38,082 bases of DNA from Flavobacteriales bacterium (GTDB lineage Bacteria > Bacteroidota > Bacteroidia > CAIKAF01): assembly GCA_025055575.1 (NCBI GenBank), contig JANWWP010000018.1, positions 1 to 38,082 on the forward strand, written 5' to 3'. Each line of letters opens with the position of its first letter. The first letter of the stretch is position 1. A program made the translations under genes and the position numbers. A model generated the notes under the pieces. The model saw nothing but the letters and a program-made list of their open reading frames with translations, was not told the DNA's origin and did not search any database. This document shows, one piece after another, positions 1 through 8,457 of the stretch.

Positions 1-1956
1 CAAACTTTTAATGGAAATTTCCTGAAAATCTTTAATGCGACACCCTCTGAATATTGGTTTGTGAAAGCCATGGAATATTATATTCAGTATGAGTGGAATC
101 AGTATCAAACTATGCGCCCGCTCAGCATCAGCAGCTGGCCCACATTAGATCCCCTTAGCCATCCTGAGGAAATATTTCCGGACGAGGACACCGCTTCCAT
201 AGACCTGTCCAAGGTTGTGGACGACAACTATCCACCGGGTATTTTTATCAGCTATCATGCCTATCCTTACTATCCCTATTTTGTGAGTTATCAATCGGAT
301 TATCAGCCGTTTTTTGATTATATGGGACCCAATAGCTATTTGGGATATTTAACCGCCCTAAAAACTAAGTATCAGAATTTTCCGCTCATCATCGCAGAGT
401 TTGGTGTGCCTTCGGCTTGGGTGGTAGCCAAATATTCCAGCTCAGGGATGAACCACGGTGGGGAAGATGAATGGGAACAAGGCATTTTCAATCTAAGGAT
501 GCTCAATAATATTCGGTCTGCTAACTGCGGTGGCGGCATCATGTTTGCCTGGATTGATGAGTGGTTTAAACGCACGTGGATTGCGGACCCTTTGGATTAT
601 TTGCCTGACCGGCGGCCGATGTGGCTGAACGAAATGTCCCCAGAGCAGAATTTTGGCCTTTTAAGATTCGACAAAGATCCTGCACCCTTTGTACCCTGGG
701 CTCAGTTTACCAATCCCGGCCAAAAGATTTACCGTGTCTCAGCCTCGGCCACTTATAAAGATTTCAGATTTGTGGTGGTGCCCACATTTCCTTTTTCGGA
801 AATGGATACCATTTTCATTGGAATTGACACCTACGATGACTTTCGGGGCGAGTTCTTATTTCCAACCGGACACACCTCCAACAGCGGCAACGAATTCATG
901 CTAAAAATTACCAATGCCGGAGCTGAATTATTTGTAACCCCAGCCTATGATTTGTATGGCATATGGCATGGAATTTCTCCCCCATCCTCCTTGTATCACT
1001 CTGTGCTGTCCATCGGCGGCGGATGGAATTTGGTGCGTATAAAAAACAATGAACCGGATTACAACATACAATATATAGGGAATTTAAAGATGAATTATTG
1101 CGGCCATTTTCCATCCTCCACGGATGCTGTCATTTTTTGCGCGGACAGCGTGATTGTGAATCTCCCATGGAATCTAATTCATTTTATTGATCCCAGTCAA
1201 AAACGTGTTTTTCATGACTATCGCAGTACCTGGCAGACAGAAGATACCATCAGCACAGGCATCCGTTTAAATATTTTATACAAAAATCAGGTTCTCTCCA
1301 CACCCACCCGCTACGGCTGGGATAACTGGATAGAGCCAGGGCCTTACAAAGAAATCCAAAAAGCCAGTTATACCATCGTTAAAAATGGCCTCCCCCAATT
1401 CAATACCCGGCCGCTGGCTATTTATGATATTTTTAATACCCCTACCAACACCAACGTAGTAAGGACCACACAAAACGGCCCATTGGCCAATGATTTTGAT
1501 TTGGACGGAAATTACTTGTCGTGTGCCATGCAAACAATGCCTTCCCACGGGACTGTTATGCTCACGCCTGATGGTAATATGATTTATACGCCCAATCCCG
1601 ACTTTGTGGGCACAGATCATTTTCGCTATGTGGTATTCGATGGCCAGTCATGGTCTGAACCGGCTTCTATTTTTATTAACGTAGGTGTTGTGGGCCTGGA
1701 TGAAAACCCAAACCATCAACTCCATGTTTTGCCTAATCCGACAAAGGAATACTTCTGGGTGAAATCCTCCGAAAAAATTCGTCAGTTTTTCATCTGGAAC
1801 ACTGACGGACGGCTCATGTATTCTGGAAGCGGATTTCCGGAAGATGAGGAAGAAACCCTGTATAAATTTGATACAAGCCACTTTAAACCCGGAACATATA
1901 TCATTCAGGGTACCAGCGAAAGCAGTTTCTTCATCCGGCGGCTGGTGGTGCTTTAG
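1..1956 (+). CDS. Glycoside-hydrolase-like T9SS cargo protein, 5' partial
   Basis: The frame is open to base 1, so the start lies outside the window; the GTG at 61 is not a convincing start. The first ~210 residues look like the C-terminal half of a TIM-barrel glycoside hydrolase: an IIAEFG segment (near base 390) fits the nucleophile strand of clan-A hydrolases, and GGGIMFAWIDEWFKRTW (bases ~530-580) matches a family of uncharacterised hydrolase-like proteins. A beta-rich region follows, then a Big_9/cadherin-like module (bases ~1450-1680, with a YTPNPDFVGTDHFRY segment). The last ~75 residues (LPNPTKEYFWV to the end) form a type A T9SS sorting domain, so the protein should cross the outer membrane by T9SS and be exported or surface-attached. 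The substrate is unknown. The stop overlaps the convergent murI stop by four bases. Confidence 0.8.
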   Translation, partial: QTFNGNFLKIFNATPSEYWFVKAMEYYIQYEWNQYQTMRPLSISSWPTLDPLSHPEEIFPDEDTASIDLSKVVDDNYPPGIFISYHAYPYYPYFVSYQSDYQPFFDYMGPNSYLGYLTALKTKYQNFPLIIAEFGVPSAWVVAKYSSSGMNHGGEDEWEQGIFNLRMLNNIRSANCGGGIMFAWIDEWFKRTWIADPLDYLPDRRPMWLNEMSPEQNFGLLRFDKDPAPFVPWAQFTNPGQKIYRVSASATYKDFRFVVVPTFPFSEMDTIFIGIDTYDDFRGEFLFPTGHTSNSGNEFMLKITNAGAELFVTPAYDLYGIWHGISPPSSLYHSVLSIGGGWNLVRIKNNEPDYNIQYIGNLKMNYCGHFPSSTDAVIFCADSVIVNLPWNLIHFIDPSQKRVFHDYRSTWQTEDTISTGIRLNILYKNQVLSTPTRYGWDNWIEPGPYKEIQKASYTIVKNGLPQFNTRPLAIYDIFNTPTNTNVVRTTQNGPLANDFDLDGNYLSCAMQTMPSHGTVMLTPDGNMIYTPNPDFVGTDHFRYVVFDGQSWSEPASIFINVGVVGLDENPNHQLHVLPNPTKEYFWVKSSEKIRQFFIWNTDGRLMYSGSGFPEDEEETLYKFDTSHFKPGTYIIQGTSESSFFIRRLVVL

Positions 1957-2774
1957 TCCGGAAGGGAGGACAACGGACTTTCAGTAATTTCTTGATCAGA
2001 GCCCAAGAAAAGCCTGCATAGCTGCCGAAAGGATAGTGTATCCATGGAAAAATGAACCTGGACCGGACTTTCGGATTGTTTATTCTGCCTGGAAACTATT
2101 CGATCGCTCAGTTGCTTCTGCACAGCATGGGCCACAATATGGGGTGTGTCTAAAATAGTGACACGGCCCCAGAAAAAATCATTCAGGTCTTCAAATAAAA
2201 AAGGATAATGGGTGCAGGCCGGAATAAGGCATTCAATGGGGCGAAACAATTCATTTTTCAAATAGTGCCGAATCACTTCCCGGGCCACTGGGGTCCCTGC
2301 AAACCCTTCCTCCACAAGGGGCGCCAAAAGGGGTGTGGCCAAGGAGCGCACATCCAGGTCAGGACGGAGGGCCGCCAGATGTTTTTGATAAATACCGGAC
2401 TGGATGGTGGCCCGGGTGCCAATGATGCCCACACAGTGCAACCGGCTTCTTTGAGCCACTTCTTGCACCACAGGCTCCACCACATCGGTGACGGGCACCC
2501 GAGATCCGGCTTCCTGACGGGCGATATCCCCCGCTACAGCCGAAGCCGAATTGCAGGCAATCACAATGTGGCTGGCGCCGCGATCCACCAAAAAACGAAC
2601 AATACGGCGCGTATAGCTTCGTATCAAATCCGGCGATTTATCGCCGTAAGGCATATGGGCCGTGTCCCCGTAATACACCACCGGGATCTCCGGAAGGCAC
2701 GAACGGATGGCTTTGAGGACCGTCAGCCCTCCGACTCCGGAGTCAAAAATGCCGATGATGGGATCCGCATTCAA
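1953..2774 (-). CDS. murI: Glutamate racemase
   Basis: Interconverts L- and D-glutamate to supply D-Glu for peptidoglycan; cytosolic. The 273-residue length is usual for the family. Visible hallmarks are the N-terminal [10 protein letters not shown] (Asp11, Ser12), the [11 protein letters not shown] loop, and the two catalytic cysteines in ACNSASA (Cys74) and PACTHYPF (Cys187). The start is TTG at 2774-2772, read as TTGA across the sucD stop. The nearby ATG at 2770 is out of frame, so translational coupling to sucD is likely. A weak AGGA lies just upstream inside sucD. Function is secure from the motifs; the TTG start is an inference. Confidence 0.95.
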   Translation of the reverse strand: MNADPIIGIFDSGVGGLTVLKAIRSCLPEIPVVYYGDTAHMPYGDKSPDLIRSYTRRIVRFLVDRGASHIVIACNSASAVAGDIARQEAGSRVPVTDVVEPVVQEVAQRSRLHCVGIIGTRATIQSGIYQKHLAALRPDLDVRSLATPLLAPLVEEGFAGTPVAREVIRHYLKNELFRPIECLIPACTHYPFLFEDLNDFFWGRVTILDTPHIVAHAVQKQLSDRIVSRQNKQSESPVQVHFSMDTLSFRQLCRLFLGSDQEITESPLSSLPD

Positions 2775-3652
2775 GATCTGTAATCCTGAAGAGCCTGCTT
2801 CATAGTGCGCCCAATATGGGCTGGGGATTCTACCACATGGATGCCGGCCGCTCGCATGATTTTCATTTTGGCTTCTGCGGTGTCTTCCGCTCCACCAATA
2901 ATAGCTCCGGCATGTCCCATGCGCCTTCCCTTAGGCGCGGTTTGACCGGCAATGAAACCCACTACGGGTTTAACGCCATGGCTTTTGATGTACTCCGCAG
3001 CTTCTGCTTCCATTTGTCCGCCAATTTCACCTATCATGATAATGCCTTCCGTTTCAGGATCTTCCATCAACAACTTCACTGCTTCGCGGGTGGTGGTGCC
3101 GATGACCGGGTCTCCGCCAATACCGATACATGTGGACTGTCCCAATCCCACTTTGGTGACCTGATCCACAGCTTCATAAGTGAGCGTGCCTGAGCGCGAC
3201 ACAATGCCAATGGTCCCTTTTTTATGAATGAATCCGGGCATGATACCCACCTTAGCCTCTTCAGGTGTAATAACGCCCGGGCAATTGGGGCCAATAAGCC
3301 GGCATTCAAAAGACTGCAGAAAGTGCTTTACGCGCACCATATCCTGCACAGGGATACCTTCTGTGATGGCGACAATAACCCGAATTCCGGCATCCGCGGC
3401 CTCCATAATGGCATCAGCTGCAAAAGCCGGCGGCACAAAAATGATGCTCACGTCGGCGCCCTCCTTGCGGACGGCTTCTTCCACTGTATTAAATACAGGC
3501 CTGTCCAAATGGCGGGTTCCACCTTTACCAGGGGTGACCCCACCCACGACAGGAGTTCCATAAGCAATCATTTGTTCTGCATGAAAGGTGCCCTCCTTAC
3601 CAGTGAACCCCTGGACAATGACGCGTGAATTTTTATTGACGAGAACGCTCAT
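2771..3652 (-). CDS. sucD: Succinate--CoA ligase (ADP/GDP-forming) subunit alpha
   Basis: Alpha subunit of succinyl-CoA synthetase, which converts succinyl-CoA to succinate with substrate-level phosphorylation in the TCA cycle. The CoA-binding Rossmann start ([18 protein letters not shown]) and the phosphohistidine motif GHAGAIIGG are present; the active His is about residue 247, as in the E. coli enzyme. I chose ATG 3652 (MSVLVNK, 293 aa) because it aligns with family starts; the frame stays open 13 codons further upstream. A TAnnTTTG box sits 25 bases before this ATG. The beta subunit gene sucC is not adjacent and not in the window. murI follows with a TTGA overlap. Confidence 0.95.
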   Translation of the reverse strand: MSVLVNKNSRVIVQGFTGKEGTFHAEQMIAYGTPVVGGVTPGKGGTRHLDRPVFNTVEEAVRKEGADVSIIFVPPAFAADAIMEAADAGIRVIVAITEGIPVQDMVRVKHFLQSFECRLIGPNCPGVITPEEAKVGIMPGFIHKKGTIGIVSRSGTLTYEAVDQVTKVGLGQSTCIGIGGDPVIGTTTREAVKLLMEDPETEGIIMIGEIGGQMEAEAAEYIKSHGVKPVVGFIAGQTAPKGRRMGHAGAIIGGAEDTAEAKMKIMRAAGIHVVESPAHIGRTMKQALQDYRS

Positions 3653-3677
3653 GAAAAATATGATTTCCCAAGTGGCG

Positions 3678-3685
3678 CAAAAGTA
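3678..3685 (-). promoter_or_regulatory. Bacteroidota -7 promoter element for sucD-murI
   Basis: Reads TACTTTTG on the minus strand, an exact TAnnTTTG match, 25 bases upstream of the sucD ATG. A clear TTTG at -33 is not visible. The assignment rests on the same box recurring before many genes here. Confidence 0.45.
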
Positions 3686-3819
3686 GAACATGCATTTTAA
3701 GATACGAGATATGCCACCGCTTTCCCGCTTTCATTTTAATGCCCTATTTTTGAGGGGGGTTGTTGAAAGTGATTTTTCGGCAAACTTTTTGATTCCTACT
3801 TTCAGTTCTTTGACATTTA

Positions 3820-4178
3820 GGGGCCGACCGGTTTTGACAGCGCGATGAATGGACCGGTAAGCATGTGGAGGGCTGGCGATACACCTCCTTAATATCCGAT
3901 CGTCAAAAGATACGTGGCGAAAGCTACAACTACGCAATGGCTGCTTAATTAAGCCGCCTTGCCATCCGACTTTGGCCAGCCTGCCGCTGAAGATCCGGGT
4001 GTCATGTATGCAGGCCGGCGGATGCGAGGGGTTTCCGGCGCATCCGACGTATTCCGGAAACAAGGATCGGGCCGCCTGTTCTGCGGCACAGCCCGTTTCC
4101 AAAACCAAAGCAGAACTAAACATGTAGAAAGCCGTTTCATTCCGCGTTTGGACGAGGGTTCGAATCCCTCCGGCTCCA
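3820..4178 (+). ncRNA. ssrA: Transfer-messenger RNA (tmRNA)
   Basis: Rescues stalled ribosomes and tags the incomplete protein for proteolysis, with ClpXP (encoded 1 kb away) a likely consumer. The 5' end GGGGCCGACCGGTTTTGACAG and the 3' end, with T-arm GAGGGTTCGAATCCCTC and then CGGCTCC, are diagnostic. The acceptor stem 3820-3826/4171-4177 pairs over seven base pairs, with a G-U at the third pair, the alanine identity element. The discriminator is A4178 and the next bases are CGCA, so CCA is not encoded. The 359-base length is close to the 363 of E. coli. The tag frame lies at 3916-3948. Several open frames across this gene are shadows of the RNA. Confidence 0.96.
3916..3948 (+). other. tmRNA tag-peptide reading frame, GESYNYAMAA-stop
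   Basis: Starting at a GGC resume codon preceded by TACGT, the frame reads G-E-S-Y-N-Y-A-M-A-A and stops at TAA 3946-3948. The AMAA ending fits the hydrophobic C-terminal degron recognised by ClpXP. The resume codon is inferred by comparison with known tags of the GE..NYA(L/M)AA type. Confidence 0.88.
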
Positions 4179-4209
4179 CGCATTTTCCTGCTTCCTTTCT
4201 GAGGCACTC

Positions 4210-4256
4210 TTTTTTAAAACACTTATGTTCTTAATTTTTTAAAACACCTTGTGTTC
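4210..4256 (+). repeat. Imperfect direct repeat spanning a start codon
   Basis: Two copies with a 25-base period: 4210-4230 (TTTTTTAAAACAC then TTATGTTC) and 4235-4256 (TTTTTTAAAACAC then CTTGTGTTC). The second copy contains the GTG start of the following gene. The first carries an ATG TTC that opens a five-codon frame ending in TAA. The T-run after tmRNA could also act in tmRNA 3'-end formation, but I see no strong GC hairpin. Confidence 0.7.
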
Positions 4257-4442
4257 ACGCCCGGCCGCAGTCTTTTTACTTTGATTTTTGCCCTCGTATT
4301 TCTGGTGGCTCTTATCGTGGCCTACCGTCGGGATGTTTCGTACATAAAAAAGAATTATCCCCGGGTGTGGGTGGTGGTGCTGAGCATTCTACTTTTTTTA
4401 GTGGCCTTCGTTTGGGTGAAACGCCTTGTGATCGGTCGTTAA
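4251..4442 (+). CDS. Small two-helix membrane protein, unknown function
   Basis: A 63-residue protein with two hydrophobic segments (about residues 8-24, FTLIFALVFLVALIVAY, and 42-58, WVVVLSILLFLVAFVWV) joined by a basic loop (RRDVSYIKKNYPR). It probably forms a helical hairpin in the inner membrane. The start is GTG, inside the second copy of a direct repeat. Its last 45 bases overlap the convergent Nudix gene. I do not know its function. Hydrophobicity pattern, charge distribution and position between tmRNA and a conserved operon support a real gene. Confidence 0.65.
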   Translation: MFTPGRSLFTLIFALVFLVALIVAYRRDVSYIKKNYPRVWVVVLSILLFLVAFVWVKRLVIGR

Positions 4443-5069
4443 AATAAAAGCCAGCTCACTGAGAATCATGGCTGTGGCGCCCCAAATCAAGGTGTCGCCA
4501 AGGCGAAAGCAGGGATAGTTTTTAAGCCGTCCGTAAGAAGTCAAAAAATCGGCCTTTTGGCGCACCTCATTTTTCAGGAGTAGCCCCACAGGGAATACGA
4601 GCACTTCAGCTACCTCCTCCGCCTGGATTTGAAAGCTTGGCTTTTCAGCAAGCACGGCCAGAAAGGGATGCACCAGAAAACGACTGGGCGGGATGTATAC
4701 CGGCGTTAACGGGCCGCACACCTGATGTGGATTTATCCTAAGGCCAACTTCTTCTTCGGCTTCACGAAGGGCCGCGAACAGCGGACGCTGATCCCCCGGC
4801 TCCACAGCCCCACCTGGGAGAGCCACCTGGGCGCTATGGACATCCCCAGGCCGGTTCTGACGGCGGATAGCGATAAAATTCCAAACATTGCTTTCAGGAA
4901 AAAGCACCAAGGCCACAGCACCTGGTCGGGCCTGCGGAATTTCAGATGCATATTGCTCCAGCCGCGATAAGCGATCGGGCGGCATCATCAGTTTATGGGC
5001 TTCTAGTCCAGGAAGAGGGTTCTTCAGGCGCTGGGTCAGGAAAAATGCCAGGCGCTCCGGGGAACCCAT
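4398..5069 (-). CDS. CoA pyrophosphatase-type Nudix hydrolase
   Basis: Likely hydrolyses CoA or related nucleotide diphosphates (NudL-like). A complete Nudix box is visible, from LPGGAVEPGD to AALREAEEEVGL, with the REAEEE metal-binding core. It is preceded by PRPGAVALVLFPES, resembling the extra motif upstream of the box in the CoA-pyrophosphatase subfamily. I chose ATG 5069 (223 aa, MGSPERLAFF) because the following LKNPLPGLEAH aligns with usual family N-termini. A GTG at 5105 would add 12 residues and overlap clpX by 29 bases. It is the last gene of the tig-clpP-clpX run, seven bases after the clpX stop if ATG 5069 is used. The 3' end overlaps the small membrane protein gene. Confidence 0.85.
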   Translation of the reverse strand: MGSPERLAFFLTQRLKNPLPGLEAHKLMMPPDRLSRLEQYASEIPQARPGAVALVLFPESNVWNFIAIRRQNRPGDVHSAQVALPGGAVEPGDQRPLFAALREAEEEVGLRINPHQVCGPLTPVYIPPSRFLVHPFLAVLAEKPSFQIQAEEVAEVLVFPVGLLLKNEVRQKADFLTSYGRLKNYPCFRLGDTLIWGATAMILSELAFILTTDHKAFHPNEGH

Positions 5070-5076
5070 CCGAAGA

Positions 5077-6345
5077 TCATGCAGCCCTGCGGTTTCCGAT
5101 TCCACGTTTAAATCGCTCTATCCGGCCGGTCACAAAATCAGACGTGATGCGGACCTCGGAAGGACGTTTGCGGGAGGAAGGCAAATCAAACATCAAATCG
5201 TTCATCACGGCTTCCATCACCGAACGCAGGCCCCGTGCACCCAGTTTGAGTTCCATGGCTGTGTCCACAATGGCATGGAGGGCCGCTTCATCAAATTCCA
5301 GAGCGATTCCATCCATTGCCATCAGTTCTTTATATTGCCGAACGAGCGCATTTTTTGGTTCGGTGAGGATTCTTAATAATATTTCTCGACTGAGGGGTTC
5401 CATGTGGGTGATCACCGGCAGCCGTCCCAAAAGTTCCGGGATAAGTCCAAACTTGCGTAAATCCGCCGAGGTGACATACGCTAAAAGGTGTGTAGTGCCC
5501 GAAACCTTGGCGGGGTCGTTGGGTCTTTTGAATCCAATGGTTTGCTGCTCCAGCCGGCTGGCAATAATGCGTTCCAGACCTTCAAAGGCGCCGCCACATA
5601 TGAACAAAATGTTTTTTGTGTCCACAGGAATGAGCTTCTGTTCAGGATGTTTCCGGCCACCTTGGGGGGCCACCTGCACCACCGATCCTTCCAGAAGTTT
5701 CAAAAGGCCTTGCTGAACGCCCTCACCAGACACATCGCGTGTGATGGAAGGATTGTCTCCTTTTCGTGCAATTTTGTCAATTTCATCAATAAATACAATG
5801 CCCCGCTCGGCTCTCTCCACGTTGTAATTGGCCGCCTGGAGCAACCGCGTAATAATTGACTCTACATCTTCGCCTACATATCCGGCTTCGGTGAGAACTG
5901 TGGCATCGGCCATGGCAAAAGGTACATCCAAAAGCCGGGCAATGGTGCGGGCCAGCAAGGTTTTTCCGGTACCGGTCTCGCCAACCATAATGATGTTGGA
6001 TTTTTCAATTTCCACATCTCCGGCGTTCTCGTTGGTCCTCCCTATGCGTTTGTAATGATTGTACACTGCAACGGACAATACTTTTTTAGCTTCTTCCTGC
6101 CCCACAACGTACTGATCCAAGTACCTTTTGATTTGAATAGGCTTCAATCGTTTCCACAATTGTTCGCCAGTTCCGGCAGCTTTTTCTTTGTTTTCCCCGA
6201 GAAACTGCTGCCACATATTGAAGGTTTCCTGAATACAGGCGTCGCAAATGCGCGCATGGAGGCCGCTCACCAAAAAACGCGCCGCGCCGCTGTCGCGCCC
6301 GCAGAAAGAACAATGTAAGGATCCGGCACCTGCCTTGGAACTCAT
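5077..6345 (-). CDS. clpX: ATP-dependent Clp protease ATP-binding subunit ClpX
   Basis: AAA+ unfoldase that feeds substrates, including tmRNA-tagged proteins, to ClpP. The N-terminal zinc-binding domain has Cys12, Cys15, Cys34 and Cys37 (CSFC and CDAC). Walker A is GETGTGKT (residues 122-129), the pore-1 loop is GYVGED (~155-160), and Walker B is IVFIDEIDK (~183-191). The arginine-finger and sensor region around LLGRLPV is intact. At 422 aa the length is normal. Its ATG overlaps the clpP stop as ATGA, so the two are translationally coupled. Confidence 0.98.
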   Translation of the reverse strand: MSSKAGAGSLHCSFCGRDSGAARFLVSGLHARICDACIQETFNMWQQFLGENKEKAAGTGEQLWKRLKPIQIKRYLDQYVVGQEEAKKVLSVAVYNHYKRIGRTNENAGDVEIEKSNIIMVGETGTGKTLLARTIARLLDVPFAMADATVLTEAGYVGEDVESIITRLLQAANYNVERAERGIVFIDEIDKIARKGDNPSITRDVSGEGVQQGLLKLLEGSVVQVAPQGGRKHPEQKLIPVDTKNILFICGGAFEGLERIIASRLEQQTIGFKRPNDPAKVSGTTHLLAYVTSADLRKFGLIPELLGRLPVITHMEPLSREILLRILTEPKNALVRQYKELMAMDGIALEFDEAALHAIVDTAMELKLGARGLRSVMEAVMNDLMFDLPSSRKRPSEVRITSDFVTGRIERFKRGIGNRRAA

Positions 6346-7028
6346 GGCTGCGCCGAGGGCTTAGTTTTTTTTGTTTCTAAAACTTCATCTATCATGCCGT
6401 ATTCTTTAGCTTCAGCGGCCCGCATCCAGTAATCGCGATCGCTGTCTTTGAATACTTTTTCAAAAGGCTGACCGGTGTGGTTTGAAATAATTTGGTACAG
6501 TTCGTCCCGCACTTTCAAGGTTTCGCGGACGGCGATTTCCATATCGCTGGCCTGCCCTTGGGTGCCGCTGAGGGGCTGATGGATCATGATGCGGGCATGG
6601 GGCAGAGCCGACCTCTTGCCAGCTGTCCCGGCGCATAGCAATACCGCCGCCATGGAGGCGGCAAGCCCGGTACAGATGGTCGCCACGTCACAACTGATAT
6701 AATTCATGGTATCATAAATGCCCAGACCTGCATATACAGATCCTCCGGGCGAATTCATATAGATATATATGTCCTTGGAGGCGTCCACACTTTCCAGGAA
6801 TAGGAGTTGGGCCTCAATCACATTGGCCACATAATCATCAATGGCTGTGCCCAGGAATATAATGCGGTCCATCATCAATCGCGAAAACACGTCCATGGCT
6901 ATGACGTTCATTTTACGCTCTTCAATGATGTTGGGGGTCAGGCCCACAATATCCTCGGCATATTTTTCCAGCCACAAGCTGGAGAGTCCTAAATGGCGGA
7001 CGGCATACTTATGAAATTCGTTGTTCAT
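6342..7028 (-). CDS. clpP: ATP-dependent Clp protease proteolytic subunit ClpP
   Basis: Serine peptidase forming the barrel that degrades proteins delivered by ClpX. The catalytic Ser125 is in [10 protein letters not shown], His150 in RIMIHQPL, and the Asp in the DSDRDYWM segment near residue 198. The oxyanion-loop [11 protein letters not shown] is present. The 228 residues include a ~40-residue N-terminal stretch before the core, which may contain a propeptide. It lies 25 bases after tig and overlaps clpX by four bases. Confidence 0.98.
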   Translation of the reverse strand: MNNEFHKYAVRHLGLSSLWLEKYAEDIVGLTPNIIEERKMNVIAMDVFSRLMMDRIIFLGTAIDDYVANVIEAQLLFLESVDASKDIYIYMNSPGGSVYAGLGIYDTMNYISCDVATICTGLAASMAAVLLCAGTAGKRSALPHARIMIHQPLSGTQGQASDMEIAVRETLKVRDELYQIISNHTGQPFEKVFKDSDRDYWMRAAEAKEYGMIDEVLETKKTKPSAQP

Positions 7029-7053
7029 GATATGGGATTAAATAGAAAAATTC

Positions 7054-8382
7054 TCACGCTTGTTCAGAGGGCTGTTCCACTGCTATTTGAAATATATGGT
7101 GCATGATTTTTCTTTCAATCACGCGGCTTCGGGCACGACTGAGTTCCTTTTCATCGCGACGGTATTTCTGTCGCAATTGATCAAAAGTGGCTTGATCCAC
7201 ATTCAATAGGCCCCAGCGCTGCAATTTATTTAGAATATAGTGATCCAAATCTTCCTGAATTTCTTCGGACGTGGCGCTGATTTTTAATTCCTCGGCCATG
7301 CGTTCCACCACCATTTCCATGATGAAGTTGTCTTTATACTTCAAAAATTCCTCTTCCCAGTTTTTTGATTCCTGTGTATTCTCTTCCCGGGCTTTCATCC
7401 AGCGGATGATAAATTTTTCAGGAAGTGGCACCCGCTCCCGGTATGTATTCAGGAGCCAGTCGCGTATCTGCTGCACGGCGCGGTAACGGGCCTCCTCCTG
7501 ATGTCTTTTAACCAGTTCCTGTTTTAAAAATTCTTTGAATTCTTCTTCCGTCTGCAGGGTATCATTGCCCGATTCCTTTTTGAAAAAATCGGCGCTGGGC
7601 TCGGCCGGCACTCTCCTGAGGATTTGACTGATCTCCAAAACCCAATTCTGGCCGGGTTGGCTCAACATTTCTTGCATTCCCTGAGGTATCCGGACATATT
7701 CGAGGGGCGTTTCAAAAAAATCGTTTGGATGCGCAGGAATGCGGTCCCCGGATTTTTTTCCTTTTAAAAAGTTTTGGGATTCTTCTGAACGCAGGGCTCC
7801 CCAGCCAAAGGCGGTGGAAAAGCGTTGGGGCTGAGACCCCTCAGAATCTTCCGAGACGAAGAAATAGCCCTGCACCACATCCCCTTCTCCTTCGATACTT
7901 TCCATTTGCACCGTGTGCCCTGCCAAATAAAGCCGGGCTTTATACGCAGCCTCCACCTGGTCGTCCGTCACGGGCTCCACAGTGAGCTGAAACTGACCTT
8001 TTTCAGGCCATTTCAGTTCAAAATCGGGAAACAAAGCCACCTGAAAATCAAAAAAGTATGTTTTTTCTTCGTCCGGTTTTGCGTCCAGATAATTGGTGCC
8101 TGAAATAATAGGTTCAAAAATGACAGACAATTTTTCCTCCCGAATACGGGCGTCCAGTTTTTGAAGCGAGGTATTGAGGAGGATTTTTCGCAAGAGTTCT
8201 GCTCCCACCTGCTTCAGCACAAGCTGCCGCGGCACTTTTCCTGGTCTGAATCCAGGAATTTGCAGAGTGCGTCCGGTTTTTCGAAGTTCTTTTTCCAGTT
8301 CAGGTTGATATTCCTCAGGGCTGATCTCCACATGCAGCGGAAGAACACCTTTTTCAAGATCGGCTTCGGCTATATAATGCAT
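7054..8382 (-). CDS. tig: Trigger factor (ribosome-associated chaperone)
   Basis: Binds the ribosome exit tunnel and shields nascent chains. The ribosome-binding signature is recognisable in the N-terminal domain as GFRPGKVPRQLVLKQVG (residues ~44-60). It is followed by the peptidyl-prolyl-isomerase-like middle region and a long helical C-terminal domain rich in E/K/R (~260-430). The length of 442 aa is typical. It is the first gene of tig-clpP-clpX, a classic order. A TAnnTTTG box lies 14 bases before the ATG, implying a very short leader. Confidence 0.95.
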   Translation of the reverse strand: MHYIAEADLEKGVLPLHVEISPEEYQPELEKELRKTGRTLQIPGFRPGKVPRQLVLKQVGAELLRKILLNTSLQKLDARIREEKLSVIFEPIISGTNYLDAKPDEEKTYFFDFQVALFPDFELKWPEKGQFQLTVEPVTDDQVEAAYKARLYLAGHTVQMESIEGEGDVVQGYFFVSEDSEGSQPQRFSTAFGWGALRSEESQNFLKGKKSGDRIPAHPNDFFETPLEYVRIPQGMQEMLSQPGQNWVLEISQILRRVPAEPSADFFKKESGNDTLQTEEEFKEFLKQELVKRHQEEARYRAVQQIRDWLLNTYRERVPLPEKFIIRWMKAREENTQESKNWEEEFLKYKDNFIMEMVVERMAEELKISATSEEIQEDLDHYILNKLQRWGLLNVDQATFDQLRQKYRRDEKELSRARSRVIERKIMHHIFQIAVEQPSEQA

Positions 8383-8396
8383 GATTTTTAAGCCGG

Positions 8397-8404
8397 CAAA
8401 AATA
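8397..8404 (-). promoter_or_regulatory. -7 promoter element for tig-clpP-clpX
   Basis: TATTTTTG on the minus strand, an exact TAnnTTTG match 14 bases before the tig ATG. It is divergent from the box at 8435. Confidence 0.45.
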
Positions 8405-8434
8405 ATGCCTCTCTTGCAAAGGCTGCTGAGCTTC

Positions 8435-8442
8435 TATTTTTG
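8435..8442 (+). promoter_or_regulatory. -7 promoter element for the TlpA-like gene
   Basis: TATTTTTG on the plus strand, 15 bases before the ATG at 8458. A CTTG about 18-19 bases upstream could be a weak -33 element. Confidence 0.45.
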
Positions 8443-8457
8443 TCCAGTCTGAATGCC

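Noticed and set aside
3731-4234. Protein-like open frames over the tmRNA, including a minus-strand frame with a GGIRTLVQTRNE stretch
   Set aside because: They cover the tmRNA gene exactly; this kind of peptide is a well-known false ORF from the T-arm and acceptor end.
4888-5716. Long plus-strand frames (162 and 256 aa) opposite clpX and the Nudix gene
   Set aside because: They are antisense to clearly conserved genes, rich in Ser/Arg/Pro without domains, and have no promoter box.
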